Notes: a model not told the origin generated them from the sequence alone. A stretch of 62,714 nucleotides of DNA from Synechococcus sp. AG-670-F04 (GCA_003211515.1 QCSN01000009.1:1-62714); one strand, 5' to 3'. Shown: positions 18,301 to 26,494, counted from the stretch's first letter. Made by a program: numbers and translations.

Positions 18301-19474
18301 TTATGGGCGAACGACTGTTGATCTCTATGCACCTGGTCAAAGTATTTTCAGCACAGGTAGTCGATCTGATACGGATTATCACTTTTTTAGTGGTACATCC
18401 ATGGCCACTCCTCTTGTCGCCGGCGTGGTTAGCAGCTATTGGGCTCGTCATCCCGAAGCGAGTGCACTCACGGTGAAATCTCGCTTGATGGATTCCGTCA
18501 GGCCATTGGACTTTCCGATTAATACGGTGACAGGTGGCCTAATGGATATGGATTCCTTTTTGAAAGGGAGCCATACGAGCAGTTCCTTGTCATCGCGGCG
18601 TGCAGCCGCTTCCATGTCTGCAGGACAATTAGATCATCTGCCAAAATTCAAGAAAACCCATATTCTTCATGAGTTAAACTATCACCAAACAAGCAAGAAA
18701 CATCTCAAGCAAAAAAAGTTAATTGGTTATGTTAAGGGTGAAACGCATCTTGATCGACAAGACACTTTGAAACAGATGCAAAATAGTATTGATAATAATA
18801 CGCTCATGCATATTGAATCAGTTGAGCCCATGCATGGCTTGGGGACAACATTGGCGGTCATCGATTTTTCGTCGAAGAAAAAGTCAAATCCGCATCAATC
18901 TCTTCAGAAAATGTTTGAAGATGATCATTTTAACTTTTTTGAACTTGACCGAAAAATTAATGTGCCTACTCCGAAGATAGATGATAACAATAATTCTCGT
19001 TATGGATTTCATCACAACTTGAGTGATGATGTTACTCATTTAACGGCTGCAGATGGTGATGATCATCTGACGGGTCATAAAGGCGACAATCACCTCAATG
19101 GTGGGGGTGGACACGATCATCTTGAGGGACGTCACGGTCATGATATGTTGAACGGTGGTTCTGGGGACGATAGTCTTTATGGTGGGGTTGGAGATGATCA
19201 TTTGGATGGATCCGTTGGTGATGACCACTTGACTGGAAATAAGGGGTTGGATTCATTTGTTTTAAGTTCTGGGCATGATGTTATTCACGATTTTAATGCT
19301 AAGCATGGTGACCGTTTGTTAGTCGATCTGCAATCTTTCCCCTACATCAAGCTTATTGAACAAGGAGAAGATTTAGTGATTTCGATGCTGGAAGGGGATT
19401 CCACAACAACAATCCACAACACAGAGATAACGAAAAGTCTTTATGACTCGATTGATTTTGTCGACTCCCTCTAG
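15344..19474 (+). CDS. Giant subtilisin-type serine protease with Trp-rich repeats and RTX tail
   Basis: 1376 residues from ATG 15344 (MADETLNSLDK); an in-frame upstream ATG at 15293 is possible. Residues about 10-745 hold six tandem repeats of about 122 residues ending in acidic FQQDFxxDGxIG-type motifs, resembling the Trp-rich domain of PF07483. The S8 protease domain follows, with catalytic Asp803 in AVLDTGVRVTHEDL, His858 in NGHGTHVAGTV and Ser1019 in SGTSMATPLVAG; the oxyanion region is AAGNEN. Residues about 1235-1300 are nonapeptide calcium-binding repeats, unusually rich in His (GDDHLTGHKGDNHLNGG), then a C-terminal region typical of type I secretion substrates. There is no signal peptide. 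Likely an extracellular, calcium-folded protease; substrate unknown. No T1SS genes lie in the window. Confidence 0.92.
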   Translation: MADETLNSLDKIDSIGNVHLLKNPKNILFAQSNEDPYGEALNELKNLRDRPYRTPKETSSWMVVGAESYQGSNNLALWNINNRKLRVIGFDEDWKMTRSKKNYKASHPSYFDIEKLFSQDFDDSGTIGKNPPIYTVVEGIGSVELIKDQYRHLYIDTVNGSPVEITRRNGKSLRAPKKSNPKWSLIGAETANSENLLLWKQSATGAIRTWTCNSEWKQLKGGKLFKPGTEGFVQLEEIFKQDVDENGHIGPIKPTYTTIESIGNTALIQDDDKKAYVENVYKEGKIPIVSADGLQLNIGSDASNMEMIGAERVDGLNKVVWLDLELNGIKSGTLNERWELQSESGLLFDDESEFHQLEVEFQQDFNLDTYIGEKPKQYTLIEDNGSFSLYKDQSNFAYVSDQVDTQKYEVKDISGDPINVGSADSELQIIAAEFYEGSNHLAVKDNLTDAINTLTLDNDWDWDDLSETDPVYPGSNDFNHLEILFEQDFDVDGYVGGPPKVYTNIETDGSITLMHDQANYGYIKVSSDGSIQTITDSSGAEVNVGSSAAEKAMIAAETFDSKNHVVWKTNTDSSIDLWTLDANWRELSSDPAIASGTPRYHALEQQFDTDFDADGFVGEQPKVYTSIESIGNTTLLHDQSNFAYVRASEADTIPISINLANGEQVDAGSSASVLQMLAAETINSTNKIVWRDNQNKQLKTWTLDASWNVQNETALVAPGSDAFNAIEEEFQEDFDQNGIIGASKDFWTTEQYFDRLWGFENRGQFGGQAGDDIRAVPTFGQFGGASNGINNLEAGQNIVAVLDTGVRVTHEDLKSNILVNNSEIPNDGLDNDSNGFVDDYYGYDFAYNDSSPDDVNGHGTHVAGTVAAASNGLGVIGGNPVAKILPVKVLNDQGSGFMSGIVSGVNYAVQRGAKILNMSLGGAGYSHSLNSAITHAGEQGSLTIVAAGNENNDNDVNPVSPASFDIDAMVSVGATTPTDERASFSNYGRTTVDLYAPGQSIFSTGSRSDTDYHFFSGTSMATPLVAGVVSSYWARHPEASALTVKSRLMDSVRPLDFPINTVTGGLMDMDSFLKGSHTSSSLSSRRAAASMSAGQLDHLPKFKKTHILHELNYHQTSKKHLKQKKLIGYVKGETHLDRQDTLKQMQNSIDNNTLMHIESVEPMHGLGTTLAVIDFSSKKKSNPHQSLQKMFEDDHFNFFELDRKINVPTPKIDDNNNSRYGFHHNLSDDVTHLTAADGDDHLTGHKGDNHLNGGGGHDHLEGRHGHDMLNGGSGDDSLYGGVGDDHLDGSVGDDHLTGNKGLDSFVLSSGHDVIHDFNAKHGDRLLVDLQSFPYIKLIEQGEDLVISMLEGDSTTTIHNTEITKSLYDSIDFVDSL
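15374..17570 (+). repeat. Six tandem ~122-residue Trp-rich protein repeats
   Basis: Each unit has the order: YTxIExxGxxxL, DQxxFAYV, VGSSAS-like strand, AAE, a WKxN or WxD pair, LDxxW, then FxQDFDxDGxIG. Unit ends fall near 15725, 16092, 16461, 16830, 17196 and 17568. Units 5 and 6 are closest to each other; unit 1 is most divergent. They probably form adhesive or spacer modules ahead of the protease. Confidence 0.85.
19048..19245 (+). repeat. RTX calcium-binding nonapeptide repeats, His-rich
   Basis: About seven GGxGxDxLx-type nonapeptides in tandem, where many consensus Asp or Asn positions are His (for example GGGGHDHLEGRHGHDML). The next 40 residues have the SGHDVIHDFNAKHGDRLLV cap usual after RTX rolls. 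Confidence 0.85.
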
Positions 19475-19710
19475 TTCTAAAATTTGATTATTGTTGAATT
19501 AGACTGTGAGGCGGCTAATGGTTTTTGTAATGGGCTAAAGTATAATAGTATTCAATAATTGTTCTATTGAAACTTATATTTTTTACTGCTGTATTGCTTT
19601 GGAAGATCATTTCTTGCTGTATTCTTCTCGCTTCCTGGAGCGATTTAATTCTTTTTTAAGGTAGCAGTCATACTCTATTGTTATATTTAAGGTAGATATC
19701 ATCGTTTTCT

Positions 19711-22700
19711 GTGGCAGGAAAAAAATTCACCGTTGGTGCTTCTTCGCCGGACATCAAAGGGTTTGACCCCGCGCAGGACAAGTTGGATTTTGGTGATAAC
19801 TCTGTACATGGCATGATTGCCGCAAAACTAAAGGATGGTTCAGTTGCTGTTGTTAATCCTTGGGGAGTAGATGATTATCAGGCTGTTGATGTTCGTTGGG
19901 ATCAACTAGACATTGAGAATTTTGCACCAGTTGGCAATGAGCATTTTCGGCAGGATATAGGAGGCATTCTTTCTTGGGAACTTGGAATCGGACCTAGGAA
20001 ATCTGGAACAACGTATATACGTTCTCATGAATATGGTAAATCAGAGGTTATTGATGATTTTGATCCAAAAAAAGATAAATTGAATTTTTTGTATGCGGGA
20101 ACGAGAGAGCGTATGAAAGTGACAGATACAAACAAGGGACTTAAAATATCATTTATGCCGACTAATCAAAGATATCTTTTTAGGGGTGTGAAAAAAAAGG
20201 ATTTGATTGCCAAAAATATCGAATTCCACTTTGATCAAGTGATGGAAGATAATTTGGAAATACCATTCTCACTTTCGGAGTTAGATGTCACCCTTGTAAG
20301 CAGAAGTGGTTTACTGACGCCTCCGGCTCCTGCTGGTTTGACTACAGATGGTGATCAAACGAGAGAAGGGACCAATGCTCACCCGGCTGTTGGAGAAAAT
20401 GACACCATCGATACCTGGGAAGAGATTGGTGATGAGCATGATCATGGACATGGTGAACAACCGCAAGATGATCCGAAAGACTCTCCAAGTAATGATGATA
20501 AAGGAACAGACTCAGGCACTCCTTTGATTTCAGGTCAATTAGAAATTCAAGTTGAGGGTGATTTATACTGGGGCGGCATGAGTGGCAATTTTGTTATTAC
20601 GAATGTCGGTAATACGGATGCAAAAGATTGGAAATTTGAATTTTTAACTCCTCATTTTGATTTGGAAAGTGGTTCTGTAAATATTCAAGAGAATGTTAAG
20701 TCGAATGATTTACGTGAGGTGACAGTTCAACCCCAAGATTGGAATAAAACGATCCCACAGGGTGAGTCTTTGACAATTGGTTTTAACGCAAAAAGTGTTG
20801 ATTTACCTAAATCAGGAAAGTTGACAGAATCAATGTTTTTTGCACCAGGCCAAATTGAGTCTCCTGATCCCAATGAAGAAACAAACAGTCCAAACCCAAC
20901 GAATCCAGACCCAAGTAATCCCGATCAAATTAATCAGCCAGACGAGCCAAGTCAAGATGATGGCGTTACAACAATAACGGGTACAGCTGGAAAAGATCTT
21001 CTGTTAGGTAGTGATCAAGCCAATGTTATTTTTGGACTACAAAATAATGACACATTGCGAGGAGAAGCTGGCCATGATCGTTTAGATGGGGGAGAAGGTG
21101 CTGATAAAATGTTCGGTGGCACAGGAAATGACATCTTTTTTGTTGAAAATAAAAAAGATAGGCCTATTGAGAAGAAGGATGAGGGCGTTGATACGATTGT
21201 CTCTTCTGTAAATATTGGTTTAAAACGTTATCCTGATATCGAGAATATCTCTCTGGCTGGCAATGCTCAAACGGCCATTGGCAATGATCTCGATAATATT
21301 CTGACTGCGAATGCTCAAAAGAATAAATTCAAAGGTGCTGGTGGTGCCGATACATTTGTGTACAACGACACATTTGATTCTGTCAATGTCAAGAAAAAGG
21401 CAAATATAATTTTTGATTTTTCGAGCAACCAAGATGACAAAATTGATTTATCGGGAATTGATGCGTCCTCTCTCGATGTAGGCCAGCAACAATTGAAGTT
21501 TATTGGATCAGATAAGTTTTCAGGTGATGACGGTGAGATTAGATTCTTTAAAGGCAAGCTGCAAATTAATACGCTTCAAAAGTTGAATGATAAATCTATT
21601 GATTTGGAAATTAATTTGAGGTTTGATCGTAAAAAACTTACAAGTTTTGATCAAGCTTCTTTGATTCTTGAACCTAGTGAAGATCTCCCCACTGATGTTG
21701 GACCTGTGCCAACTCCTGGTGATGGTGATCAAAGCAAGCCAGAAGATGGTGACCAAACGAAGCCAGGCGATGGGGACTCCGGTAAGCCGGACGACAGTGA
21801 TCAAGGGAAGCCAGGCGATGGGGACTCCGGCAAGCCGGATGACAGTGATCAAGGCAAGCCAGGCGACGGTGACTCTGGCAAGCCAGATGACAATGATCAA
21901 GAGACGCCAGGTGATGAAACGAGTCCTTTCCCGGAAAAACCAGATTCGGGCTCGAAATCAAATTATGGAGTTATAGGTTATTGGCATAATTGGACGAATT
22001 CCACCGCTAAATATATCCCTCTTGTTGATGTTGATCCTCGTTACGATCAGATAAATATTTCTTTTGCTGAACCTAAGACACAATTGGGTGCAGATATGCA
22101 GTTTAAACCTGCAGTTGAGAGTGTAAGTGACTTTAAAGCTGCTGTTAGGCGACATCAGCAAAACGGTACTAAGGTTTTGATCTCAATTGGTGGAGCTAAT
22201 GCACCGATTGAATTGGATGATGAAGAGATGAAAGAGACCTTTGTGACTTCTATGAATAACATTATCAAGGAATATGGATTTGATGGCCTTGATATTGATC
22301 TAGAAGGTTCATCGGTTATTTTGGACCCTGGTGATTCGAACTTCAAGAAACCCACGACGCCAAAAATTACATATCTAATAGAGGCAGTTAAGGAAATTGT
22401 CAAAGAAAATGAGGTAAATGATAAGGATTTTCTGTTGACCGCTGCTCCTGAAACCCAATATGTTCTGGGAGGATATGGTAATTATGGCAGCGCATTTGGT
22501 GGTTATCTTCCAGTATTAGATGGTCTCAGAGAGGAACTCGATTTACTGCATGTTCAGTATTACAACACTGGATCTCAATTTGCTTACACGGATGATCCTA
22601 AAACGCCATTTGGTCTCTTAGTTGAGCAATCGACACCTGATTTCTTGGTGTCAATGTCTGAAATGTTAATCGCTGGTTTCCCGGTTGCCCGAAGTACCAA

Positions 22701-25272
22701 CAAGTCTCAATATTTTGAGGGATTCGGGGCATCTAAAATAGCACCTGGACTTCCAGCAACGCCTGCGGCTGCTCCTGCTGGAGGATATATGAAACCCGAA
22801 TTAACAATCGAAGCCCTTGATTATTTAACAACAGGCGATCGTGATGGATATGAAGGTGAATATATTTTGCGTAATCCTCAGGGTTACGCTGATCTTGGCG
22901 GCATTATGACATGGTCAATTAACTGGGATAAATCAGAGGATGGTGGGACAAATCCCTATGAATTTGCTAATGCTTATTCTACATACTTTAATGATTTAGC
23001 TGCCCAACCTGATCCTAATAATCCTCAACCCGATCCAGGAAGTGGACGCCCTTCACCTGTTCAGCCTCCCTCAGAACCACTTGTGCCCGACGAGGAGAAT
23101 AAGCCAAAGCCGATTGATGATGATGACACTAATAAACCTATCAATGAAGACGACAAGCCACAACCTGGAGATGATCAATCACCTCTAGATCCACCTGTGC
23201 CCGACGAGGAGAACAAGCCCACGCCCGTTGATGAAGGTGATAAGCCACAACCCGGCGATGAGATAAATCCTCCAGATCAAGTTAATCCTCCATCAGAACA
23301 GGAGCCTGGATCAGGCAACAAACAAATTGTGGCCTATTTTGAGAACTGGGGAATTTATGGCCGTAAATATGATGTTGCTGATATTGATGTCAACGATATT
23401 ACTCATTTAAACTATAGTTTTATGGATGTTAAGTCGGACGGAAGTGTTGTCCTGACAGATCCATATGCTGATATAGAAAAGAGATTTTCAGAATCCTCAA
23501 GTGGCAAAAGGATCCAACGTCAATTTAGTGCTGACGAATGGGATCAATTGAGCAATTCTCGAAAACAAAGCTACAAGCGTGTGAATGCAGCTAGTGATTT
23601 TGAGACCTTGATGAATCCGGATGGATCTGCTCAGGTGATTGCGCAACCTGATGCCTGGTATTACGGTGAAGGAATACCAGGTAAATCATATTATGGTAAC
23701 TTTAATCAATTAAGGCTCGTAAAAGAGCTTTACCCCAATGTTGAAATTGGTTTTGCTCTTGGCGGTTGGACTCTTTCTGGAGATTTTAGTGTTGCATTAG
23801 GCAAGAAATCTGGTCGTGAAAAATTTACTGATGATTTAATTGGTATTCTTAAGCAGTATGAATTCTTTAGTGTCGTCGATTTTGACTGGGAGTATCCAGG
23901 CGGGGGCGGTTTGGAGTCTAATTCGGTTAGTCCTGATGATGGAAAAAATCTCGCGTTGACTTTAGAGTTGCTCCGCACCAAATTAGACACTCTTGAAAAT
24001 AGTAGCGGAAGAGATTTTGATATTTCTATTGCAACTGCTGGAGGCGTTAGCAAGTTGCAAAACCTGAATATCCCTGGAATCGATCCATATATTGATCTTT
24101 ATAATGTGATGACCTATGACTTCCATGGTGGCTGGGAAAATATAACGGGACATCAGGCTGCCATGACAGGTGATCCTGACAATCTAGATGTTGTTACTTC
24201 GATGAAATTTTATAAGGATTTAGGCGTTGATATGAACAAGGTTATTTTAGGAGCTCCTACTTATACACGTGCATGGGGATTGGTTGAGCCAGGATCAGAA
24301 TTTGGTTATAATCAGCCAGGTGATAAAGATGCTGCAAAGGGTTCTTGGGAGGCCGGAACTTATGACTACAAGTCAATTCTCAAAGATGTAGAAAGTAATG
24401 ATTATGAGTTGATCTGGGACGATGAGCAGAAGGCTGCTTACATTTATGATGAAAATGATAAAATATGGAGTTCATTTGAGACACCAGCAACGATTGCTGG
24501 AAAGTCTGAATTCATCGAAGATACAGGGCTCGGAGGCATGATGTTCTGGGCACTTTCTAGTGATGCTCAGGGTGAAAACAGTTTGATTAAAGCTGCTAAC
24601 GACGTCTTAAACAATGGTGATTCACCTTTGGACGTTGCAAATCGGGGTCCACAATTTGATGACATTATTAAAGGTGACGGTCGTTTCACAATGAGCGATT
24701 TTACTGGGTACCTAACGCATTCATCAGTATCGGCAAGCAACGTTGCTAACAATTTTGGTTTCGACGATACATCCAGAACAAAGATACAAGGTAAGAGTAG
24801 GCATCACAATCTTCATGGGACTGATCGTGACGAGCACATAATTTCTCATCATAAAAAGAAAGGCCACGATATTTTGAGTGGTAGAGCAGGTGACGACATC
24901 TTGGAAAGTGGCCCTGGTCGGGATGTGATGCATGGTGGTTCTGGGGATGATCACTTCCACGTACATACAAAAGGTCGTGCTACTAATTATAATTTTGATA
25001 CAATCTTAGACTTTAGTAGTCGTGACGATAAACTGTTGTTGACCGATGTAAATGACGTTCGTTTTGCAAGTGTTGACTCTGTGAAGCAATTAAAGAGGTA
25101 TCTAAAACGTGACGAAAATCTGATTTATGATGAACAGAGTGGTTATCTGTATTTTGACTTTAATGGCCTTGCGCCTGGTAACGGAAAAAATAAGGCTGTC
25201 ATTCCTACTGTTTTATTGAACGGCTCTCCAGATATTACGGAAGATCACTTTATCTCAGCTCAACCGACTTGA
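19711..25272 (+). CDS. Secreted dual-GH18 chitinase with CBM2-like module and RTX repeats
   Basis: 1853 residues from GTG 19711, no signal peptide. Order: a conserved N-terminal module (1-200; FDPAQDKLDFGDN and RQDIGGILSWELGIGP) met in RTX-exported glycosidases; CBM2-like module (about 277-380; WGGMSGNFVITNVG, then QDWNKTIPQGESL); RTX block (424-585); Pro/Asp linker (664-748); GH18 domain 1 (751-1093) with intact motif D858-x-x-D861-x-D863-x-E865 in FDGLDIDLEG; second linker (1097-1203); GH18 domain 2 (1205-1635) with SVVDFDWEYPG, where D1390, D1392 and E1394 are kept but the first Asp is Ser1387, plus MTYDFHGGWE; C-terminal His-rich RTX (1690-1767) and export region. Predicted extracellular endo/exo chitinase pair; domain 1 is ChiC/ChiD-like and domain 2 ChiA-like in build. 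Confidence 0.94.
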   Translation: MAGKKFTVGASSPDIKGFDPAQDKLDFGDNSVHGMIAAKLKDGSVAVVNPWGVDDYQAVDVRWDQLDIENFAPVGNEHFRQDIGGILSWELGIGPRKSGTTYIRSHEYGKSEVIDDFDPKKDKLNFLYAGTRERMKVTDTNKGLKISFMPTNQRYLFRGVKKKDLIAKNIEFHFDQVMEDNLEIPFSLSELDVTLVSRSGLLTPPAPAGLTTDGDQTREGTNAHPAVGENDTIDTWEEIGDEHDHGHGEQPQDDPKDSPSNDDKGTDSGTPLISGQLEIQVEGDLYWGGMSGNFVITNVGNTDAKDWKFEFLTPHFDLESGSVNIQENVKSNDLREVTVQPQDWNKTIPQGESLTIGFNAKSVDLPKSGKLTESMFFAPGQIESPDPNEETNSPNPTNPDPSNPDQINQPDEPSQDDGVTTITGTAGKDLLLGSDQANVIFGLQNNDTLRGEAGHDRLDGGEGADKMFGGTGNDIFFVENKKDRPIEKKDEGVDTIVSSVNIGLKRYPDIENISLAGNAQTAIGNDLDNILTANAQKNKFKGAGGADTFVYNDTFDSVNVKKKANIIFDFSSNQDDKIDLSGIDASSLDVGQQQLKFIGSDKFSGDDGEIRFFKGKLQINTLQKLNDKSIDLEINLRFDRKKLTSFDQASLILEPSEDLPTDVGPVPTPGDGDQSKPEDGDQTKPGDGDSGKPDDSDQGKPGDGDSGKPDDSDQGKPGDGDSGKPDDNDQETPGDETSPFPEKPDSGSKSNYGVIGYWHNWTNSTAKYIPLVDVDPRYDQINISFAEPKTQLGADMQFKPAVESVSDFKAAVRRHQQNGTKVLISIGGANAPIELDDEEMKETFVTSMNNIIKEYGFDGLDIDLEGSSVILDPGDSNFKKPTTPKITYLIEAVKEIVKENEVNDKDFLLTAAPETQYVLGGYGNYGSAFGGYLPVLDGLREELDLLHVQYYNTGSQFAYTDDPKTPFGLLVEQSTPDFLVSMSEMLIAGFPVARSTNKSQYFEGFGASKIAPGLPATPAAAPAGGYMKPELTIEALDYLTTGDRDGYEGEYILRNPQGYADLGGIMTWSINWDKSEDGGTNPYEFANAYSTYFNDLAAQPDPNNPQPDPGSGRPSPVQPPSEPLVPDEENKPKPIDDDDTNKPINEDDKPQPGDDQSPLDPPVPDEENKPTPVDEGDKPQPGDEINPPDQVNPPSEQEPGSGNKQIVAYFENWGIYGRKYDVADIDVNDITHLNYSFMDVKSDGSVVLTDPYADIEKRFSESSSGKRIQRQFSADEWDQLSNSRKQSYKRVNAASDFETLMNPDGSAQVIAQPDAWYYGEGIPGKSYYGNFNQLRLVKELYPNVEIGFALGGWTLSGDFSVALGKKSGREKFTDDLIGILKQYEFFSVVDFDWEYPGGGGLESNSVSPDDGKNLALTLELLRTKLDTLENSSGRDFDISIATAGGVSKLQNLNIPGIDPYIDLYNVMTYDFHGGWENITGHQAAMTGDPDNLDVVTSMKFYKDLGVDMNKVILGAPTYTRAWGLVEPGSEFGYNQPGDKDAAKGSWEAGTYDYKSILKDVESNDYELIWDDEQKAAYIYDENDKIWSSFETPATIAGKSEFIEDTGLGGMMFWALSSDAQGENSLIKAANDVLNNGDSPLDVANRGPQFDDIIKGDGRFTMSDFTGYLTHSSVSASNVANNFGFDDTSRTKIQGKSRHHNLHGTDRDEHIISHHKKKGHDILSGRAGDDILESGPGRDVMHGGSGDDHFHVHTKGRATNYNFDTILDFSSRDDKLLLTDVNDVRFASVDSVKQLKRYLKRDENLIYDEQSGYLYFDFNGLAPGNGKNKAVIPTVLLNGSPDITEDHFISAQPT
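21763..21906 (+). repeat. Three 48-bp tandem repeats encoding a Pro/Asp/Gly linker
   Basis: Three head-to-tail units of 48 bp encode 16-residue units of the type PGDGDSGKPDDSDQGK, slightly degenerate in the third. They join the RTX block to GH18 domain 1 and are likely to vary in number between strains. More degenerate copies lie just upstream (21715-21762). Confidence 0.9.
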
Positions 25273-25321
25273 CTTTTTATCTTGCATCAAGGTAAGGCTT
25301 TAAGTCACCTTTACAGTTTGG

Positions 25322-25348
25322 GGGACCTTACAAAGGGTCCCTTTTTTT
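25322..25348 (+). terminator. Rho-independent terminator after the chitinase gene
   Basis: GGGACC and GGTCCC pair around an 8-base loop, followed directly by seven T. It starts 50 bases after the stop codon, the classic position and form. Confidence 0.88.
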
Positions 25349-25900
25349 GTTGTTTTGACTATAAATGCGTCCGTCGAATATTCTTGTTTTGATTTTTGCT
25401 GACGTCGGCTCGTATTTCATATTCCATTGCTTTCGATGGAGCTTTTGTAAGGCTAGTGCCAGTTTATTGTCTAATTTCCCCAGTTCGTCTGTGATCGTGC
25501 TTGCAATATTATTGCAAAGTGTTTTTAATTTATTTCAGCTAATTATGTTTATTGTGGTCGTTGTTGGTTGTTCGCATGAGGTCTGCTGATTGTTTTATTC
25601 TTGGTATCGATCAATCATCTTTATCTCTTTGCGTGAATCTTAACAAGCTATTTTTTCTCTTGAATATTGCGTCTTGTTGAACCCTCTCTTTCATTTTGGT
25701 CTTAAGTGCCTTTTTTGAGAGGTTTCCATCTTTCCAAGGCAGGCATCCAGCGCTTGCAGCTGATGATCACGACTGGGCATGCCCTGAGTCGGTTTTGGTG
25801 GCATGACCATGGCAATGAGCAGCTGTGTCAGCTCTATCTCCACTCAGGCACCCCTGGAGGTGCAAAGAGGGGGCTGATGCAGGCTGGCCAATAGTCGGTA
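25349..25900. other. Right end of the accessory block, no confident gene
   Basis: The first 350 bases are A+T-rich with only hydrophobic low-complexity frames. From about 25706 to 25894 the composition turns G+C-richer and a 62-codon frame reads KAGIQRLQLMITTGHALSRF and on to a stop; it may be a remnant of another gene at the block junction, but I do not recognise it. Confidence 0.5.
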
Positions 25901-26160
25901 GTGATGCCAAGTTTGAACGACTAGCTGGGCCCGTGCATGGCTGACCGCCTCGATTTTCAGAAGTTGTCCTTCGGGTTGCGGCGGATGGGCTGGATTCGTT
26001 TTTGGATCCAGGTCGTGCTTGGCATTGTTGTGGTGGGCGTGCTGCTCTTCAACAACATCGGTGGAAGCCTGGCAAGAAATTCTGAGCGGGCTGTCGGGCT
26101 TGGTCCAGGCCTCTCTCTCACCAGCCTTGCCTTTCTGGTGCTCCTCTTCAGCCTCTGGCA
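25901..26160 (+). repeat. Direct repeat, right copy (DUF3611 5' region)
   Basis: Partner of 14636-14895. The match starts abruptly at the sequence GTGATGCCAAG; bases left of this point are not similar to the 5' end of ribF, so the junction is sharp. Confidence 0.9.
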
Positions 26161-26494
26161 GGGGTGGCTGATCGTCCGAACCGGCCGTGCGATCGACAGT
26201 GCGGCACGTCCATCCCGCGGTGAAACCTCGCGGCTCATCAAGCGAGGATTACTGGCGGACCTGCTTGGGCTGACATTTGCCGCAGTTGGGTATCAGGCTC
26301 TGGCGGGAAGTCTGTTTGTGCAGGCATCGATGCAAACCCCCGGCATCGCAATCGGTGGTCGTGGCATGGCAGACAACCTTGCCATCACGTCTCTGGAGAT
26401 GCTTTCGGTTTTAAGTAACACGCAAGTTCTCTTTGCCCATCTTATTGGAATGATCTTTTCGCTTTGGCTTTTGCAGCGTATTTACCGCTCTTAA
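25937..26494 (+). CDS. DUF3611 family membrane protein (intact copy)
   Basis: 185 residues, four predicted membrane segments, with the family pattern WIQVVLGIVVVGVLLFNNI, GLGPGLSLTSLAF, RPSRGETSRLIKRG and a final helix MIFSLWLLQRIYRS. Cyanobacterial and plastid-lineage family without known activity. It is the complete version of the broken copy at 14672 and probably the original neighbour of ribF. Next gene (surE) converges from the right after 290 bases without recognisable features. Confidence 0.88.
   Translation: MADRLDFQKLSFGLRRMGWIRFWIQVVLGIVVVGVLLFNNIGGSLARNSERAVGLGPGLSLTSLAFLVLLFSLWQGWLIVRTGRAIDSAARPSRGETSRLIKRGLLADLLGLTFAAVGYQALAGSLFVQASMQTPGIAIGGRGMADNLAITSLEMLSVLSNTQVLFAHLIGMIFSLWLLQRIYRS

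Larger units (their letters stand above)
14896..25900. other. Accessory block of about 11 kb carrying exported protease and chitinase
   Basis: Interval between the two DUF3611-start repeats. It is visibly more A+T-rich than its flanks and holds two very long same-strand genes, each with RTX repeats. No integrase, transposase, tRNA or phage gene is present, so insertion by homologous or repeat-mediated recombination is the best guess. Its right end (25700-25900) is a short G+C-richer stretch unlike the rest. Confidence 0.75.

Noticed and set aside
19040-19228. Hydrophobic minus-strand frames opposite the RTX repeats (also 24724-24966)
   Set aside because: They are antisense translations of the Gly-Asp-His repeats and have no independent support.
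15344-19474. Subtilase as a peptide-natural-product (cyanobactin or lanthipeptide) processing protease
   Set aside because: No precursor peptide, cyclodehydratase or LanM-type gene is nearby, and the RTX tail points to export instead.
21763-21906. Regularly spaced repeats that might be a CRISPR-like array
   Set aside because: The 48-bp units are head-to-tail without unique spacers and stay in frame as a protein linker.
25365-25589. Hydrophobic 74-codon frame after the chitinase terminator
   Set aside because: Low-complexity Phe/Ser/Val-rich sequence in A+T-rich DNA with no ribosome site; looks like chance.
14896-25900. The accessory block as a prophage, integron or transposon
   Set aside because: No integrase, transposase, terminal inverted repeats, att-like tRNA overlap or phage structural gene is present.
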